A DNA stretch of 64,000 nucleotides from Humidesulfovibrio sp. (GTDB lineage Bacteria; Desulfobacterota; Desulfovibrionia; Desulfovibrionales; Desulfovibrionaceae): NCBI RefSeq assembly GCF_030689645.1, contig NZ_JAUYFU010000086.1:20673-84672 (forward strand). The letters are read 5' to 3'. The notes beneath the pieces were generated by a model. The model was not told the DNA's origin. It ran no database searches and saw only the letters and a program-made list of their open reading frames with translations. Numbering within the stretch: the stretch's first letter is position 1; each line of letters begins with the position of its first letter. Positions 54,718 through 62,834 of the stretch are shown here, in pieces. Both the position numbers and the translations under genes were made by a program.

Positions 54718-55953
54718 ATGTTCCATAATCATCTGGAGGGCGCAGCCCCGGACAAGCGCCGGGAGGCGCAATGGAAGGCTGTGCGCAGTCTTGTGGCCAA
54801 AGCCGCCAGGCATTCTCAAGAGTTCCGGGCGCGGCTGGCCCTTGCGGGGCTCTCCGCCCGCGCTGCAGCTACCCCTGAGGGCTTTGCCTCACTGCCGCCC
54901 CTGCACAAGAAGGAACTCATGGCGCTCCAGGAGGAGCGCGGCCTCGACTGGCTGCTCACCTGCCGCCCGGGGGAGTTGCGCCGCATCTACCAATCCCCTG
55001 GCCCGCTTTTCGATCCTGAAGGCGCCCGGCGCGACTACTGGGGCTGGACCGAGGCTTTTCATGCCGCAGGTTTTGCGAAGGGCGACCTGGCCCAGATGAC
55101 ATTCAGCTACCATCTGACCCCGGCGGGGCTCATGCTTGAGGAGCCCCTGCGCGAACTGGGCTGCGCGGTGATTCCCGCCGGTCCTGGCAATACTGAGGTT
55201 CAGGTGGAGCTCATGCGGCGGCTGCCCGTTACGGGCTTTGTGGGCATGGCCAGTTATCTCAAGGTGATTGGCGAAAAGGTGCGGAGCCTGGGCCTGGACC
55301 CCAGCAAGGACCTGAGCCTGCGCAAGGCCTTTGTGGCTGCGGAGCGCCTTTCTCCTGCGCTGCGCGCCGAGGTTGAGGATATGTTCGGCTGCACGGTGCG
55401 CCAGGGCTACGGCACGGCGGATGTGGGCTGCATCGCCTATGAATGCGCAGAGGCAGAAGGAATGCATCTGTCCTCCCGCGCCCTGGTGGAAATCTGTGAT
55501 CCGCAGACCGGCTGTGCCTTGCCTGCGGGGGAAGTGGGGGAGGTTGTGGTGACGCCATTTGCGCGCGAATACCCCCTCATCCGGCTGGCCACGGGAGATT
55601 TGTCGCGGCTGAACGTGTCGTCCTGCGCATGCGGGCGCACTTCGGCAAGGCTGGAGGGCATTCTTGGACGCGCCGACGATACGGCCAAGGTCAAGGGGCA
55701 GTTCATATACCCGGCGCAGGCTGCGCAGGTGGCTGGCCAGTTCCCGCAAATCCGCGCCTGGCAGATAGTGGTGAGCAACCCCGGCGGCAAGGACAAGCTC
55801 ACCGTGCGGCTTGCCGTTTCCGGTGATCTGGACACTGGGGCCTTTGGAACCGCGTTCCAGGCTGTGCTCAAACTCAGGCCCGTTGTTGAGCTGGTGGGGG
55901 CGGAGGGCATCGCACCGGAGGCCAAGCGCCTTGTGGACAACCGGGAGTTCTAG
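54718..55953 (+). CDS. PaaK-like phenylacetate-CoA ligase family protein lacking the P-loop
   Basis: A 411-residue member of the phenylacetate-CoA ligase family. The PaaK frame is clear: PEGFASLPPLHKKELMALQ, then CAVIPAGPGNTEVQVELMRR, VRQGYGTADVGCIAYECAEA and LIRLATGDLSR with the late Asp. The ATP-binding loop SSGTTGKP is replaced by IYQSPGPLFDPEG, so ordinary adenylation is doubtful. It could be a specialised ligase or a binding or regulatory protein. It is the last gene of the transporter operon, 24 bases after livF, with AAGGAG upstream. Confidence 0.85.
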   Translation: MFHNHLEGAAPDKRREAQWKAVRSLVAKAARHSQEFRARLALAGLSARAAATPEGFASLPPLHKKELMALQEERGLDWLLTCRPGELRRIYQSPGPLFDPEGARRDYWGWTEAFHAAGFAKGDLAQMTFSYHLTPAGLMLEEPLRELGCAVIPAGPGNTEVQVELMRRLPVTGFVGMASYLKVIGEKVRSLGLDPSKDLSLRKAFVAAERLSPALRAEVEDMFGCTVRQGYGTADVGCIAYECAEAEGMHLSSRALVEICDPQTGCALPAGEVGEVVVTPFAREYPLIRLATGDLSRLNVSSCACGRTSARLEGILGRADDTAKVKGQFIYPAQAAQVAGQFPQIRAWQIVVSNPGGKDKLTVRLAVSGDLDTGAFGTAFQAVLKLRPVVELVGAEGIAPEAKRLVDNREF

Positions 55954-56190
55954 CCATCTGGCGCAAACGCAGGTGTGCGCTTTGGCTTGTGCCACAGTGT
56001 TGCGGGCGGTTTGCGGCTTTGGCTCATGAAATCTGTGCTCATGCACTAGACAAGCCGGGGCATGAAATGGCAAACTCCATTTCAGAGTTTTTAGGTTTTG
56101 ATAATGCGTCCTGGAAAGCCACGGCAGCTTGCTCCCTCGACCAGAGGTGACGTTGCCTCAAGGCCGTGCCAGAATGCAGGAGACGACAGG
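55954..56190. other. Gap before the leu leader
   Basis: About 240 bases between the transporter operon and the leu leader peptide. Must hold the leu promoter; no clear -35/-10 pair can be defended. The bases TGAAATGG and CCATTTCA (about 56063-56081) pair across a short loop and are followed by GAGTTTTTAGG, which may be a terminator for the transporter operon. Confidence 0.45.
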
Positions 56191-56280
56191 ATGACCCGTA
56201 TCCAGCCTTCCGCCATAGCGAACCTTTCGCTTTTCCTCGCCCTAGCGAGCCTACGAGAGTCCCAGACGGGGCACTTGTAA
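56191..56280 (+). CDS. leuL: leu operon leader peptide
   Basis: A 29-residue leader peptide for transcription attenuation. The core NLSLFLALASL holds five leucines in 11 residues and a sixth (TTG) ends the peptide. The Leu codons are CTT, CTT, CTC, CTA, CTA and TTG, avoiding CTG, the codon that dominates nearby genes; slow decoding under leucine shortage would stall the ribosome here. AGGAG lies about 10 bases before ATG 56191. The terminator at 56345-56374 and leuA follow. Not similar in sequence to the E. coli leader, as expected for such peptides. Confidence 0.75.
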   Translation: MTRIQPSAIANLSLFLALASLRESQTGHL

Positions 56281-56344
56281 GCCGATTCTTTCCACTTTTC
56301 CCTTCTTCGGCTGAAAGAGCATCCCTTCTGGGACGGCATCCCCT

Positions 56345-56374
56345 GCGCGGGCATGCGCCCGCAGTGCGCTTTTT
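56345..56374 (+). terminator. Attenuator terminator of the leu operon
   Basis: GCGC (56345-56348) with GCGC (56366-56369) and GGGC (56349-56352) with GCCC (56357-56360), one 5-base bulge, followed at once by five T (56370-56374). It lies 65 bases after the leader stop and 62 bases before leuA. TCCC and GGGA repeats just upstream (about 56315-56343) could form an alternative pairing. Confidence 0.7.
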
Positions 56375-56435
56375 GGCATTCTTGCAAGCCATCCATGAAC
56401 CGGATAGGTTCACAAATTCGAGCGAGGAGGATATC

Positions 56436-57989
56436 ATGTCTGACCGCGTATATATTTTCGACACCACCCTCCGCGACGGAGAGCAGTCTCCCGGCGCCAC
56501 CATGAGCCTTGAGGAAAAAGTCGGCCTGGCGCAGCAGCTGGAGACTCTCGGCGTCGACGTTATCGAGGCGGGCTTTCCCGCCGCCAGTCATGGCGACTTC
56601 GAGGCCGTCAAGGCCATCGCCGGCGCTGTGAAGAACGTGCAGGTGGCCGCCCTGTGCCGCGCCCTGAACAAGGACATCGACCGCGGCTGGGAGGCCATCA
56701 AAGACGCCGCCCACCCCCGCATCCACACCTTTCTGGCCACCAGCGAGATCCACATGGCGCACAAGCTGCGCAAATCGCGCGAGGAGGTGCTCACAATGGC
56801 CGAGGCCGCGGTGAAGCACGCCGCGAGCCTGTGCCCCAACGTGGAGTTCAGCGCAGAGGACGCCTCGCGCTCCGACTGGGCGTTTCTGGCCCAGGTGTGC
56901 GAGACCGTCATTCGCGCCGGCGCCACCACCGTGAACATCCCGGACACCGTGGGCTACGCCCAGCCCTTCGAGTTCGGCGAGCTCATCGCCTATCTGCTCA
57001 AGACCGTGCCCAACGCCAAGGACGCCGTGTTCAGCGTGCACTGCCACAACGACCTGGGCCTGGCCGTGGCCAACAGTTTGTCCGCAATCCGCGCTGGTGC
57101 GAGGCAGGCCGAGGTCACCCTGTGCGGCATCGGCGAGCGCGCGGGCAACGCCTCCCTGGAAGAGCTGGTCATGGCCCTGCACACTCGCCGCGAACTGTAC
57201 CAGATCGACTGCGGGATCAACACCCGGCAGCTTTATCCGTCCTGCCGCAGGCTTTCGCAGATCATCGGCCAGCCTATCCCGCCGTATAAGGCCATCGTGG
57301 GCACCAATTCCTTCGCGCACGAGTCCGGCATCCACCAGGACGGCATGCTCAAGAACCCGCTGACCTACGAGATTATGACGCCCGAATCCGTGGGCCGCAA
57401 GGGCACGGAGATGATCATCGGCAAGCACTCCGGCAGCCATGCCATCAAGTCAAAGCTTGTGGAGCTGGGCTATCCGCTGGACGAGCAGCAGCTCGCCGTG
57501 GTCTTCGCGGCTGTGAAGGAGCTGGCGGACAAGAAGGAGCGCGTGTTCGACGAGGACGTGGAGGCGCTTGTCCTTGAGAAGGTCTACCGCCGTCGCGATA
57601 AGTACCGCATGAAGGACATGAGCATCTTCTCCGGCACCCACGGCGTGCCGCCGCATGCGGCCATGGTGCTGGAAGTGTTGGACGGCGAGAAGATCGTGGA
57701 GGAGAAGCGCCACTCCGCCTTTGGTGAAGGCCCGGTGGATGCGTTGTTCAAGTGCATTGGCGAGATGGTGGGCTACGCGCCCGCCCTTGATCGCTTCCAG
57801 ATAAACGCCGTCACAGGCGGAACCGACGCCCAGGCCACTGTGACCGTGCGCATTGCGCACGAATCGAAGAAATCCGTAGGCCGGGGCACCAACGAGGACA
57901 TCCTCGTGGCCAGCGCGATGGCCTTCCTGAACGCGCTCAACCGTTTGGAGAAAATGAGAGAGGAGAAAGACGAATGTCCCACAATTTAG
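56436..57989 (+). CDS. leuA: 2-isopropylmalate synthase
   Basis: First committed step of leucine synthesis, joining acetyl-CoA and 2-oxoisovalerate; 517 residues. The DRE-TIM barrel has FDTTLRDGEQSPGATMSLEE, VDVIEAGFPAASHGDFEAVK, FSVHCHNDLGLAVANSLSAI and GERAGNASLEELVMALHTRR, and FAHESGIHQDGMLKNPLTYE is diagnostic for LeuA. The C-terminal domain (about 390-517) is the leucine feedback site. GAGGAGG lies about 6 bases before ATG 56436. It overlaps leuC by 16 bases. Confidence 0.97.
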   Translation: MSDRVYIFDTTLRDGEQSPGATMSLEEKVGLAQQLETLGVDVIEAGFPAASHGDFEAVKAIAGAVKNVQVAALCRALNKDIDRGWEAIKDAAHPRIHTFLATSEIHMAHKLRKSREEVLTMAEAAVKHAASLCPNVEFSAEDASRSDWAFLAQVCETVIRAGATTVNIPDTVGYAQPFEFGELIAYLLKTVPNAKDAVFSVHCHNDLGLAVANSLSAIRAGARQAEVTLCGIGERAGNASLEELVMALHTRRELYQIDCGINTRQLYPSCRRLSQIIGQPIPPYKAIVGTNSFAHESGIHQDGMLKNPLTYEIMTPESVGRKGTEMIIGKHSGSHAIKSKLVELGYPLDEQQLAVVFAAVKELADKKERVFDEDVEALVLEKVYRRRDKYRMKDMSIFSGTHGVPPHAAMVLEVLDGEKIVEEKRHSAFGEGPVDALFKCIGEMVGYAPALDRFQINAVTGGTDAQATVTVRIAHESKKSVGRGTNEDILVASAMAFLNALNRLEKMREEKDECPTI

Positions 57990-59233
57990 CCGAAAAAATC
58001 CTGCAGGCGCACACGGACGAGGAAATCACCCGCGCCGGGCAGATAGTCAACTGTCGCGTGTCGCTGGTCCTCGCCAACGACATCACCGCCCCCCTGGCCA
58101 TCAAGTCCTTCAAGGCCATGGGCGCGGGCAAGGTGTTCGACAAGGACAAGGTGGCGCTCGTGTGCGACCACTTCACGCCGAATAAGGACATTGACTCCGC
58201 CGAACAGGTGAAGGTGGTGCGCGAGTTCGCCCAGCAGATGGGGGTGACCCACTACTACGAGGGCGGCAACGTGGGCGTTGAGCACGCGCTCCTGCCCGAG
58301 CTCGGCCTGGTTGGCCCCGGCGACATCGTCGTTGGCGCGGACAGCCACACCTGCACCTACGGCGGCCTTGGCGCTTTCGCTACTGGCATGGGCTCCACGG
58401 ACATCGCTGGAGCCATGGCCCTGGGCGAAACCTGGTTCAAGGTGCCGCCCACCATCCGCGCGGCCTTTGAAGGAACCCTTGAGCCTTTCGTGGGAGCCAA
58501 GGACCTGATCCTGCACCTCATTGGCCGCCTCGGCGTTTCCGGCGCACTTTATCGTGCGCTGGAGTTCGGCGGGCCGGTCATCGACGCCCTGTCCATCGAA
58601 GGCCGCATGACCATGGCCAACATGGCCATCGAGGCGGGCGGCAAGGCCGGCCTGTTCCCGGTGGACGAAAAGACTTTGGCCTACTGCAAAGCCGCTGGTA
58701 GAAACGGCGACACGCTCCTCAAGGCCGATGCCGGCGCTGTGTACGAGCAGGACTTTACTCTGTCCGTTACCGGCATGCCGCCCCAGGTGGCCTGCCCGCA
58801 CCTGCCCGACAACGTTCGCGGTGTGGATGAGCTCAAGGGCCTGCGCGTGGACCAGGTGGTCATCGGCTCCTGCACCAATGGCCGCATTGAGGACCTGCGC
58901 GAAGCCGCAGCCATCCTCAAGGGCCGCAAGGCCCACAAGAACGTGCGGCTCATCATCCTGCCCGCCACGCCGAAAATCTGGCGGCAGGCCATGGATGAAG
59001 GCCTGTTCAGCATCTTCATGGACTCAGGCGCCGTGGTCGGCCCGCCCACCTGCGGCCCGTGCCTGGGCGGCCACATGGGCATTCTGGCCGGGGGGGAGCG
59101 CTGCATCGCCACCACCAACCGCAATTTCCGGGGCCGCATGGGCAGCCTGGAAAGCGAGGTCTACCTGGCCGGTCCGGCTGTGGCCGCAGCCAGCGCCATC
59201 GCTGGCGAGATCATGAACCCCGCGAAGCTGTAA
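57974..59233 (+). CDS. leuC: 3-isopropylmalate dehydratase large subunit
   Basis: The iron-sulfur subunit of isopropylmalate isomerase, 419 residues. The [4Fe-4S] ligands are the Cys in VIGSCTNGRIEDLREAA and the pair in GPPTCGPCLGGHMGILAGGE. VGADSHTCTYGGLGAFATGM holds the substrate site. Length and start (MSHNLAEKILQAHTDEEITR) fit the archaeal/bacterial group of about 420 residues. Works with LeuD. Confidence 0.97.
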   Translation: MSHNLAEKILQAHTDEEITRAGQIVNCRVSLVLANDITAPLAIKSFKAMGAGKVFDKDKVALVCDHFTPNKDIDSAEQVKVVREFAQQMGVTHYYEGGNVGVEHALLPELGLVGPGDIVVGADSHTCTYGGLGAFATGMGSTDIAGAMALGETWFKVPPTIRAAFEGTLEPFVGAKDLILHLIGRLGVSGALYRALEFGGPVIDALSIEGRMTMANMAIEAGGKAGLFPVDEKTLAYCKAAGRNGDTLLKADAGAVYEQDFTLSVTGMPPQVACPHLPDNVRGVDELKGLRVDQVVIGSCTNGRIEDLREAAAILKGRKAHKNVRLIILPATPKIWRQAMDEGLFSIFMDSGAVVGPPTCGPCLGGHMGILAGGERCIATTNRNFRGRMGSLESEVYLAGPAVAAASAIAGEIMNPAKL

Positions 59234-59257
59234 GCCTCGAACCACAAGGAGACACAC

Positions 59258-59758
59258 ATGCTCGTCACAGGCAAGGCGCACAAGGTCGGGGCGCATATCG
59301 ACACCGACGCCATCATCCCGGCCAGGTTTCTGGTGACCACGGATTCCGAGGTTCTGGGAAGCAATTGCATGGAAGGGCTTGAGCCCGGCTGGGTCAAACG
59401 CGTGAGCAAGAACGACATCATGGTGGCCGAGGAGAACTTCGGCTGCGGCTCCAGCCGCGAACACGCGCCCATCGCCATTTTGGGCGCGGGCATCCCCGTG
59501 GTTGTGGCCAAAAGTTTCGCCCGCATCTTCTACCGCAACGGGTTCAACATGGGCCTGGTGCTTCTGGAAGTGGGCGACGACATCGCCAAGTTGAGCGACG
59601 GCGACAAGCTTGAGGTGGACACCGGCAATGGGCAGATCAGGAACCTGACCACGGGTGAGACCATCATCTGCGCCAAGGTGCCCGCCTTCATGCAGGAGCT
59701 CCTCGACGCTGGCGGACTGGTGCCCTACGTGAAAAAACGCCTGGCGGACAGGCAGTAA
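59258..59758 (+). CDS. leuD: 3-isopropylmalate dehydratase small subunit
   Basis: The swivelling small subunit, 166 residues. [40 protein letters not shown] and [19 protein letters not shown] are the family blocks, with Ser-Ser-Arg at the active site. AAGGAGA lies about 7 bases before ATG 59258. It sits 24 bases after leuC. Confidence 0.97.
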   Translation: MLVTGKAHKVGAHIDTDAIIPARFLVTTDSEVLGSNCMEGLEPGWVKRVSKNDIMVAEENFGCGSSREHAPIAILGAGIPVVVAKSFARIFYRNGFNMGLVLLEVGDDIAKLSDGDKLEVDTGNGQIRNLTTGETIICAKVPAFMQELLDAGGLVPYVKKRLADRQ

Positions 59759-59769
59759 GGGCGGCGAGG

Positions 59770-60852
59770 ATGGGAAAGAATATGAAAATTTGTGTCATGC
59801 CCGGCGACGGCATCGGCAAGGAAATCATCGGCCAGGCCCTGCGCGTGCTGGCCAAGGTGACGGAAAAGTTCGGCACCGGCTTTGAGATCGAGGAAGCCCT
59901 CATCGGTGGCAGCGCCATCGACGCCACGGGAGGTCCTCTTCCTGATGCCACGGTGCGGCTGTGCCAGGCGGCAGATGCCGTGCTGCTGGGCGCGGTGGGC
60001 GGCCCCAAATGGGACACCATCGATCCGGCAATCCGCCCGGAGCGCGGTCTGCTCGGCATCCGCAAGGCTTTGGGGCTCTTCGCCAACCTGCGCCCGGCCA
60101 GCCTGTTTCCGGAGCTCAAGCACGCCTGCTACCTGCGCCCGGACATCGTCGCTAAGGGCATTGACCTGCTGGTGGTGCGCGAGCTTACCGGCGGCGCGTA
60201 CTTCGGCACGCCCAAGGGCGTGGAGGTGCGCGATGGCGAGCGCGTGGGCTTCAACAACATGATCTACGCCGAGCATGAGATCCGGCGCATCGCCAAGGTG
60301 GGCTTCGAGGCCGCGCGCAAGCGCCGCAAGAAGCTGTGCAGCGTGGACAAGGCCAACGTGCTGGATGTGTCCCGCCTGTGGCGCGAGATCGTGCTGGAGG
60401 TGGCCCAGGACTACCCGGACATCGAACTGAGCCACATGTACGTGGACAACGCGGCCATGCAGCTTGTGCGCGACCCCTCGCAGTTCGACGTCATCGTCAC
60501 CGAGAACCTCTTCGGCGACATCCTGTCCGACGAGGCTTCGGTCATCACCGGGTCCATCGGAATGCTGCCCTCGGCCAGCCTGGGCGAGAAGAACCCCGGC
60601 CTGTTCGAGCCCATTCACGGCTCCGCCCCGGACATCGCCGGGCAGGACAAGGCCAATCCTCTGGCCACCATCCTCTCGGTGGCCATGATGCTGCGCTACA
60701 GCGCGGGCGACATGGACCAGCAGGCCGCAGCCATCGAGGCCGCGGTGCAGAAGACCCTTTCGCAGGGCTACCGCACCGGCGACATCCGCGAGGAAGGCTG
60801 CAAGCTCGTGGGCTGCGTGGCCATGGGCGACGCCGTGCTGGCGAACATGTAG
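59770..60852 (+). CDS. leuB: 3-isopropylmalate dehydrogenase
   Basis: Oxidative decarboxylation to 2-oxoisocaproate with NAD; 360 residues. [58 protein letters not shown] and [20 protein letters not shown] with [20 protein letters not shown] are all conserved. It lies 11 bases after leuD and closes the leu operon. A second in-frame ATG (59782) is possible. Confidence 0.97.
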   Translation: MGKNMKICVMPGDGIGKEIIGQALRVLAKVTEKFGTGFEIEEALIGGSAIDATGGPLPDATVRLCQAADAVLLGAVGGPKWDTIDPAIRPERGLLGIRKALGLFANLRPASLFPELKHACYLRPDIVAKGIDLLVVRELTGGAYFGTPKGVEVRDGERVGFNNMIYAEHEIRRIAKVGFEAARKRRKKLCSVDKANVLDVSRLWREIVLEVAQDYPDIELSHMYVDNAAMQLVRDPSQFDVIVTENLFGDILSDEASVITGSIGMLPSASLGEKNPGLFEPIHGSAPDIAGQDKANPLATILSVAMMLRYSAGDMDQQAAAIEAAVQKTLSQGYRTGDIREEGCKLVGCVAMGDAVLANM

Positions 60853-60878
60853 CGGGTCAGAGCATCACGCGATTGAGG

Positions 60879-60909
60879 CGGGGGATCGGGCGACCGGTCC
60901 CCCGTTTTT
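60879..60909 (+). terminator. Intrinsic terminator of the leu operon
   Basis: CGGGGGA (60879-60885) and TCCCCCG (60898-60904) form a 7-bp stem, with inner CGG/CCG, followed by TTTTT. It lies 26 bases after the leuB stop, just before the convergent gene. Confidence 0.85.
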
Positions 60910-60924
60910 GCGTCCGACTGGTTT

Positions 60925-61776
60925 TTACCAGGCAAAGGGCTCCTGTTCGCGGAACTCGAAGAGATAGGGGAAGGCCGGCATCTGGATAGGCGTCACGGCT
61001 TCGGCCTGGATGCGCAATTTCGGATTGGTCAGCGAAAGGGACGGCCCTTCGCTTTTTGGCGTAGCCTTCACCAGGCCCTGGTCCGCGCCTTTCCCGTCAT
61101 CCCAGACATCCAGCGGCTCCAGGCGTCCGAACACCTCCACCCAGTCGCCGGTTTGAAGGGCGTCCAGGTCTGGCCCACGAGTGACGAAGCTCAGCTCCAT
61201 GCTGTCGGCCAGGCAGCAGACCATGGCCGTGCGCTTGAGCAGCACATATCCGCGTGCATCCAGCTCCGGGGTCCGCACCACCACGGCGCGCAGGGCGAAG
61301 CGTGGCGGATAGTCAGTGCGGCCTTTGTCCAGCATGATATACAGCTCGGCCAGATTCAGGCGTAGGTAAGCCGAGCCGTTTTTGATGGGCCGCGGGTCCA
61401 CCGTGGTCTCTGCCTCAGGCGCTGCGCCTATGTTGTCGGACGCGGCGGGGCTCATGGCCCCTGGCAAGGGCTCGCTGGCCGCCTGGCCCCATGAGGTTGC
61501 AGCCAGGGACAGAAAGCCTAAAAGCACAGCCTGCCGACACAGCCGCGCAGTGGTGGGCTTGCCGGGTGCTGGCCGCACAATCAGCACAAGCCCGGTGAGG
61601 GCCAGCAGCGCGCCAGCGGCGAGGGTGATGGTGCTGAACCTCGGGTTCAGGAAATACCAGTACAGGCCGGAGCGCGCCAAGGCGAACATGAGTCCGCCGA
61701 GCGAGAGCAGGCACAGCCCGTCCACGCGGTCCTGTACGCGGACCTGGAAGTTGGCGCGGAAGTCCGCCAGAGACAT
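60925..61776 (-). CDS. TIGR03943 family protein (partner of YraQ-type permease)
   Basis: A 283-residue membrane-attached protein of the TIGR03943 family, regularly found beside a DUF318-type permease. Two to three N-terminal helices (GLCLLSLGGLMFALARSGLY, ITLAAGALLALTGLVLIV) are followed by a periplasmic or cytosolic domain ending in YLRLNLAELYIMLDKGRTDY, RTAMVCCLADSMELSFV with a Cys-Cys pair, and GDWVEVFGRLEPLDVW. ATG 61776 shares one base with the stop of the permease gene (TGATG), so the two are translated together. A role in metal handling is inferred from the zinc-regulator boxes upstream. Confidence 0.85.
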   Translation of the reverse strand: MSLADFRANFQVRVQDRVDGLCLLSLGGLMFALARSGLYWYFLNPRFSTITLAAGALLALTGLVLIVRPAPGKPTTARLCRQAVLLGFLSLAATSWGQAASEPLPGAMSPAASDNIGAAPEAETTVDPRPIKNGSAYLRLNLAELYIMLDKGRTDYPPRFALRAVVVRTPELDARGYVLLKRTAMVCCLADSMELSFVTRGPDLDALQTGDWVEVFGRLEPLDVWDDGKGADQGLVKATPKSEGPSLSLTNPKLRIQAEAVTPIQMPAFPYLFEFREQEPFAW

Positions 61777-62720
61777 CACTTGAACACCCCGGTCAGCCCC
61801 AGGCTCATGGCCAGCACGTACACCGTAGCAGCTGGGACCAGGATGACCGCCAGCGCCACGCGCCGTTGGAACACAGAGAGGAACGCGGGCAGCAGCTTCA
61901 AGTCCAGCATGGGGCCGAGGGCCAGGAAGGCCAGGAGCGCCGGGCGCGGGAACATGGACAGGCTGGCGGCCACGAAGGCGTCGGCCTCGGAGCAGATGCT
62001 CATGAGCACGGCCAGGAGCATCATGGCGGGCACAGCCAGCCAGAGGTTGGCGGAAACCAGGGTGAGCCATTCCTGCGGCAGGAAGACCTTGAACAGTCCG
62101 GCGGCGCATGCTCCAACGATCAGGAACAGGCTCATGTCCAAGAATTCCCGCCCCGTGCCGCGCAGCACGTCGAGCACGCCTTGGGCCAGGCCGGGGCGCT
62201 TGCCCTTGTGCCCGCAACCGCAGCCGCACCCGGCGTCGTGGGGAGCTTCATGCGCCATGACAAGGCCATTGCCAGCGGCGGGCCGCAGAAGATCCAGGCC
62301 CTTGCTGTTGCCCAGAGCCCAGCCAAGGGCGGCAGCGGGCAAAACCACCAAAGCCACGCGACCGGCCACCATCTGCCAATCGCCTTGGAAGGCCACCCAG
62401 GTGGAGGCCAGCGATACTGGGTTCACGACCGGAGCCGCCAGCATGAAGGGAATGGCCGCCCCGGCGGGAACGCCTTTTTTCAGCAGCCTGCGCGTCACCG
62501 GCACCACTCCGCATTCGCAGGTGGGCAGGATGAGCCCGGCCACAAGGCCCAGGCCGATCTGGGCGGAAAGGTGCTTGCGGCCCAGCCGCCCCAGGGCGTC
62601 GTCGCTCAGATATACGGCCAGAATGGACGACAGCAGAGAGCCCAGCAGCAAAAACGGCGCGGCCTCCAGTACGATGGAGGTGACGATGGCCGAGAAGATG
62701 GCGAAAGCGCTCTGGTCCAT
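61776..62720 (-). CDS. Permease of the YraQ/DUF318 family
   Basis: An inner membrane permease of 314 residues with about eight helices. GLILPTCECGVVPVTRRLLK, with the conserved Cys-Glu-Cys, is the family mark, followed by GVPAGAAIPFMLAAPVVNPV and LMSICSEADAFVAASLSM, the second repeat. A Cys/His-rich loop HDAGCGCGCGHKGK in the middle could bind metal. AAGGAAA lies 4 bases before ATG 62720. It is divergent from znuA with two zinc-regulator palindromes between them, which suggests transport of a metal or metallophore under zinc limitation; the substrate is not known. Confidence 0.87.
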   Translation of the reverse strand: MDQSAFAIFSAIVTSIVLEAAPFLLLGSLLSSILAVYLSDDALGRLGRKHLSAQIGLGLVAGLILPTCECGVVPVTRRLLKKGVPAGAAIPFMLAAPVVNPVSLASTWVAFQGDWQMVAGRVALVVLPAAALGWALGNSKGLDLLRPAAGNGLVMAHEAPHDAGCGCGCGHKGKRPGLAQGVLDVLRGTGREFLDMSLFLIVGACAAGLFKVFLPQEWLTLVSANLWLAVPAMMLLAVLMSICSEADAFVAASLSMFPRPALLAFLALGPMLDLKLLPAFLSVFQRRVALAVILVPAATVYVLAMSLGLTGVFK

Positions 62721-62760
62721 GGTTTCCTTGAACCCTTGAGTAGGCCCGTATTGACAGTGA

Positions 62761-62775
62761 TGCAACTTTGTTGCA
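62761..62775. promoter_or_regulatory. Zur box 1
   Basis: TGCAAC-TTT-GTTGCA, a perfect 6-bp inverted repeat with a 3-base centre. It lies 5 bases after TTGACA (62751-62756), a likely -35 of znuA. This matches the form of Zur sites I know from deltaproteobacteria. Confidence 0.75.
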
Positions 62776-62782
62776 GTTGGTG

Positions 62783-62797
62783 TGCAACAGAGTTGCA
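62783..62797. promoter_or_regulatory. Zur box 2
   Basis: TGCAAC-AGA-GTTGCA, the same palindrome as box 1 with a different centre. The two centres are 22 bp apart, two helical turns, so two dimers could bind the same face and shut both divergent promoters. Confidence 0.75.
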
Positions 62798-62834
62798 TCG
62801 CCTTGGGGTTTAGCTGAAACATGGAGTACCCGCA

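Noticed and set aside
62751..62780. Full sigma-70 promoter for znuA
   Set aside because: TTGACA at 62751 is a good -35 but the bases 17 away do not form a -10, so only the -35 is mentioned.
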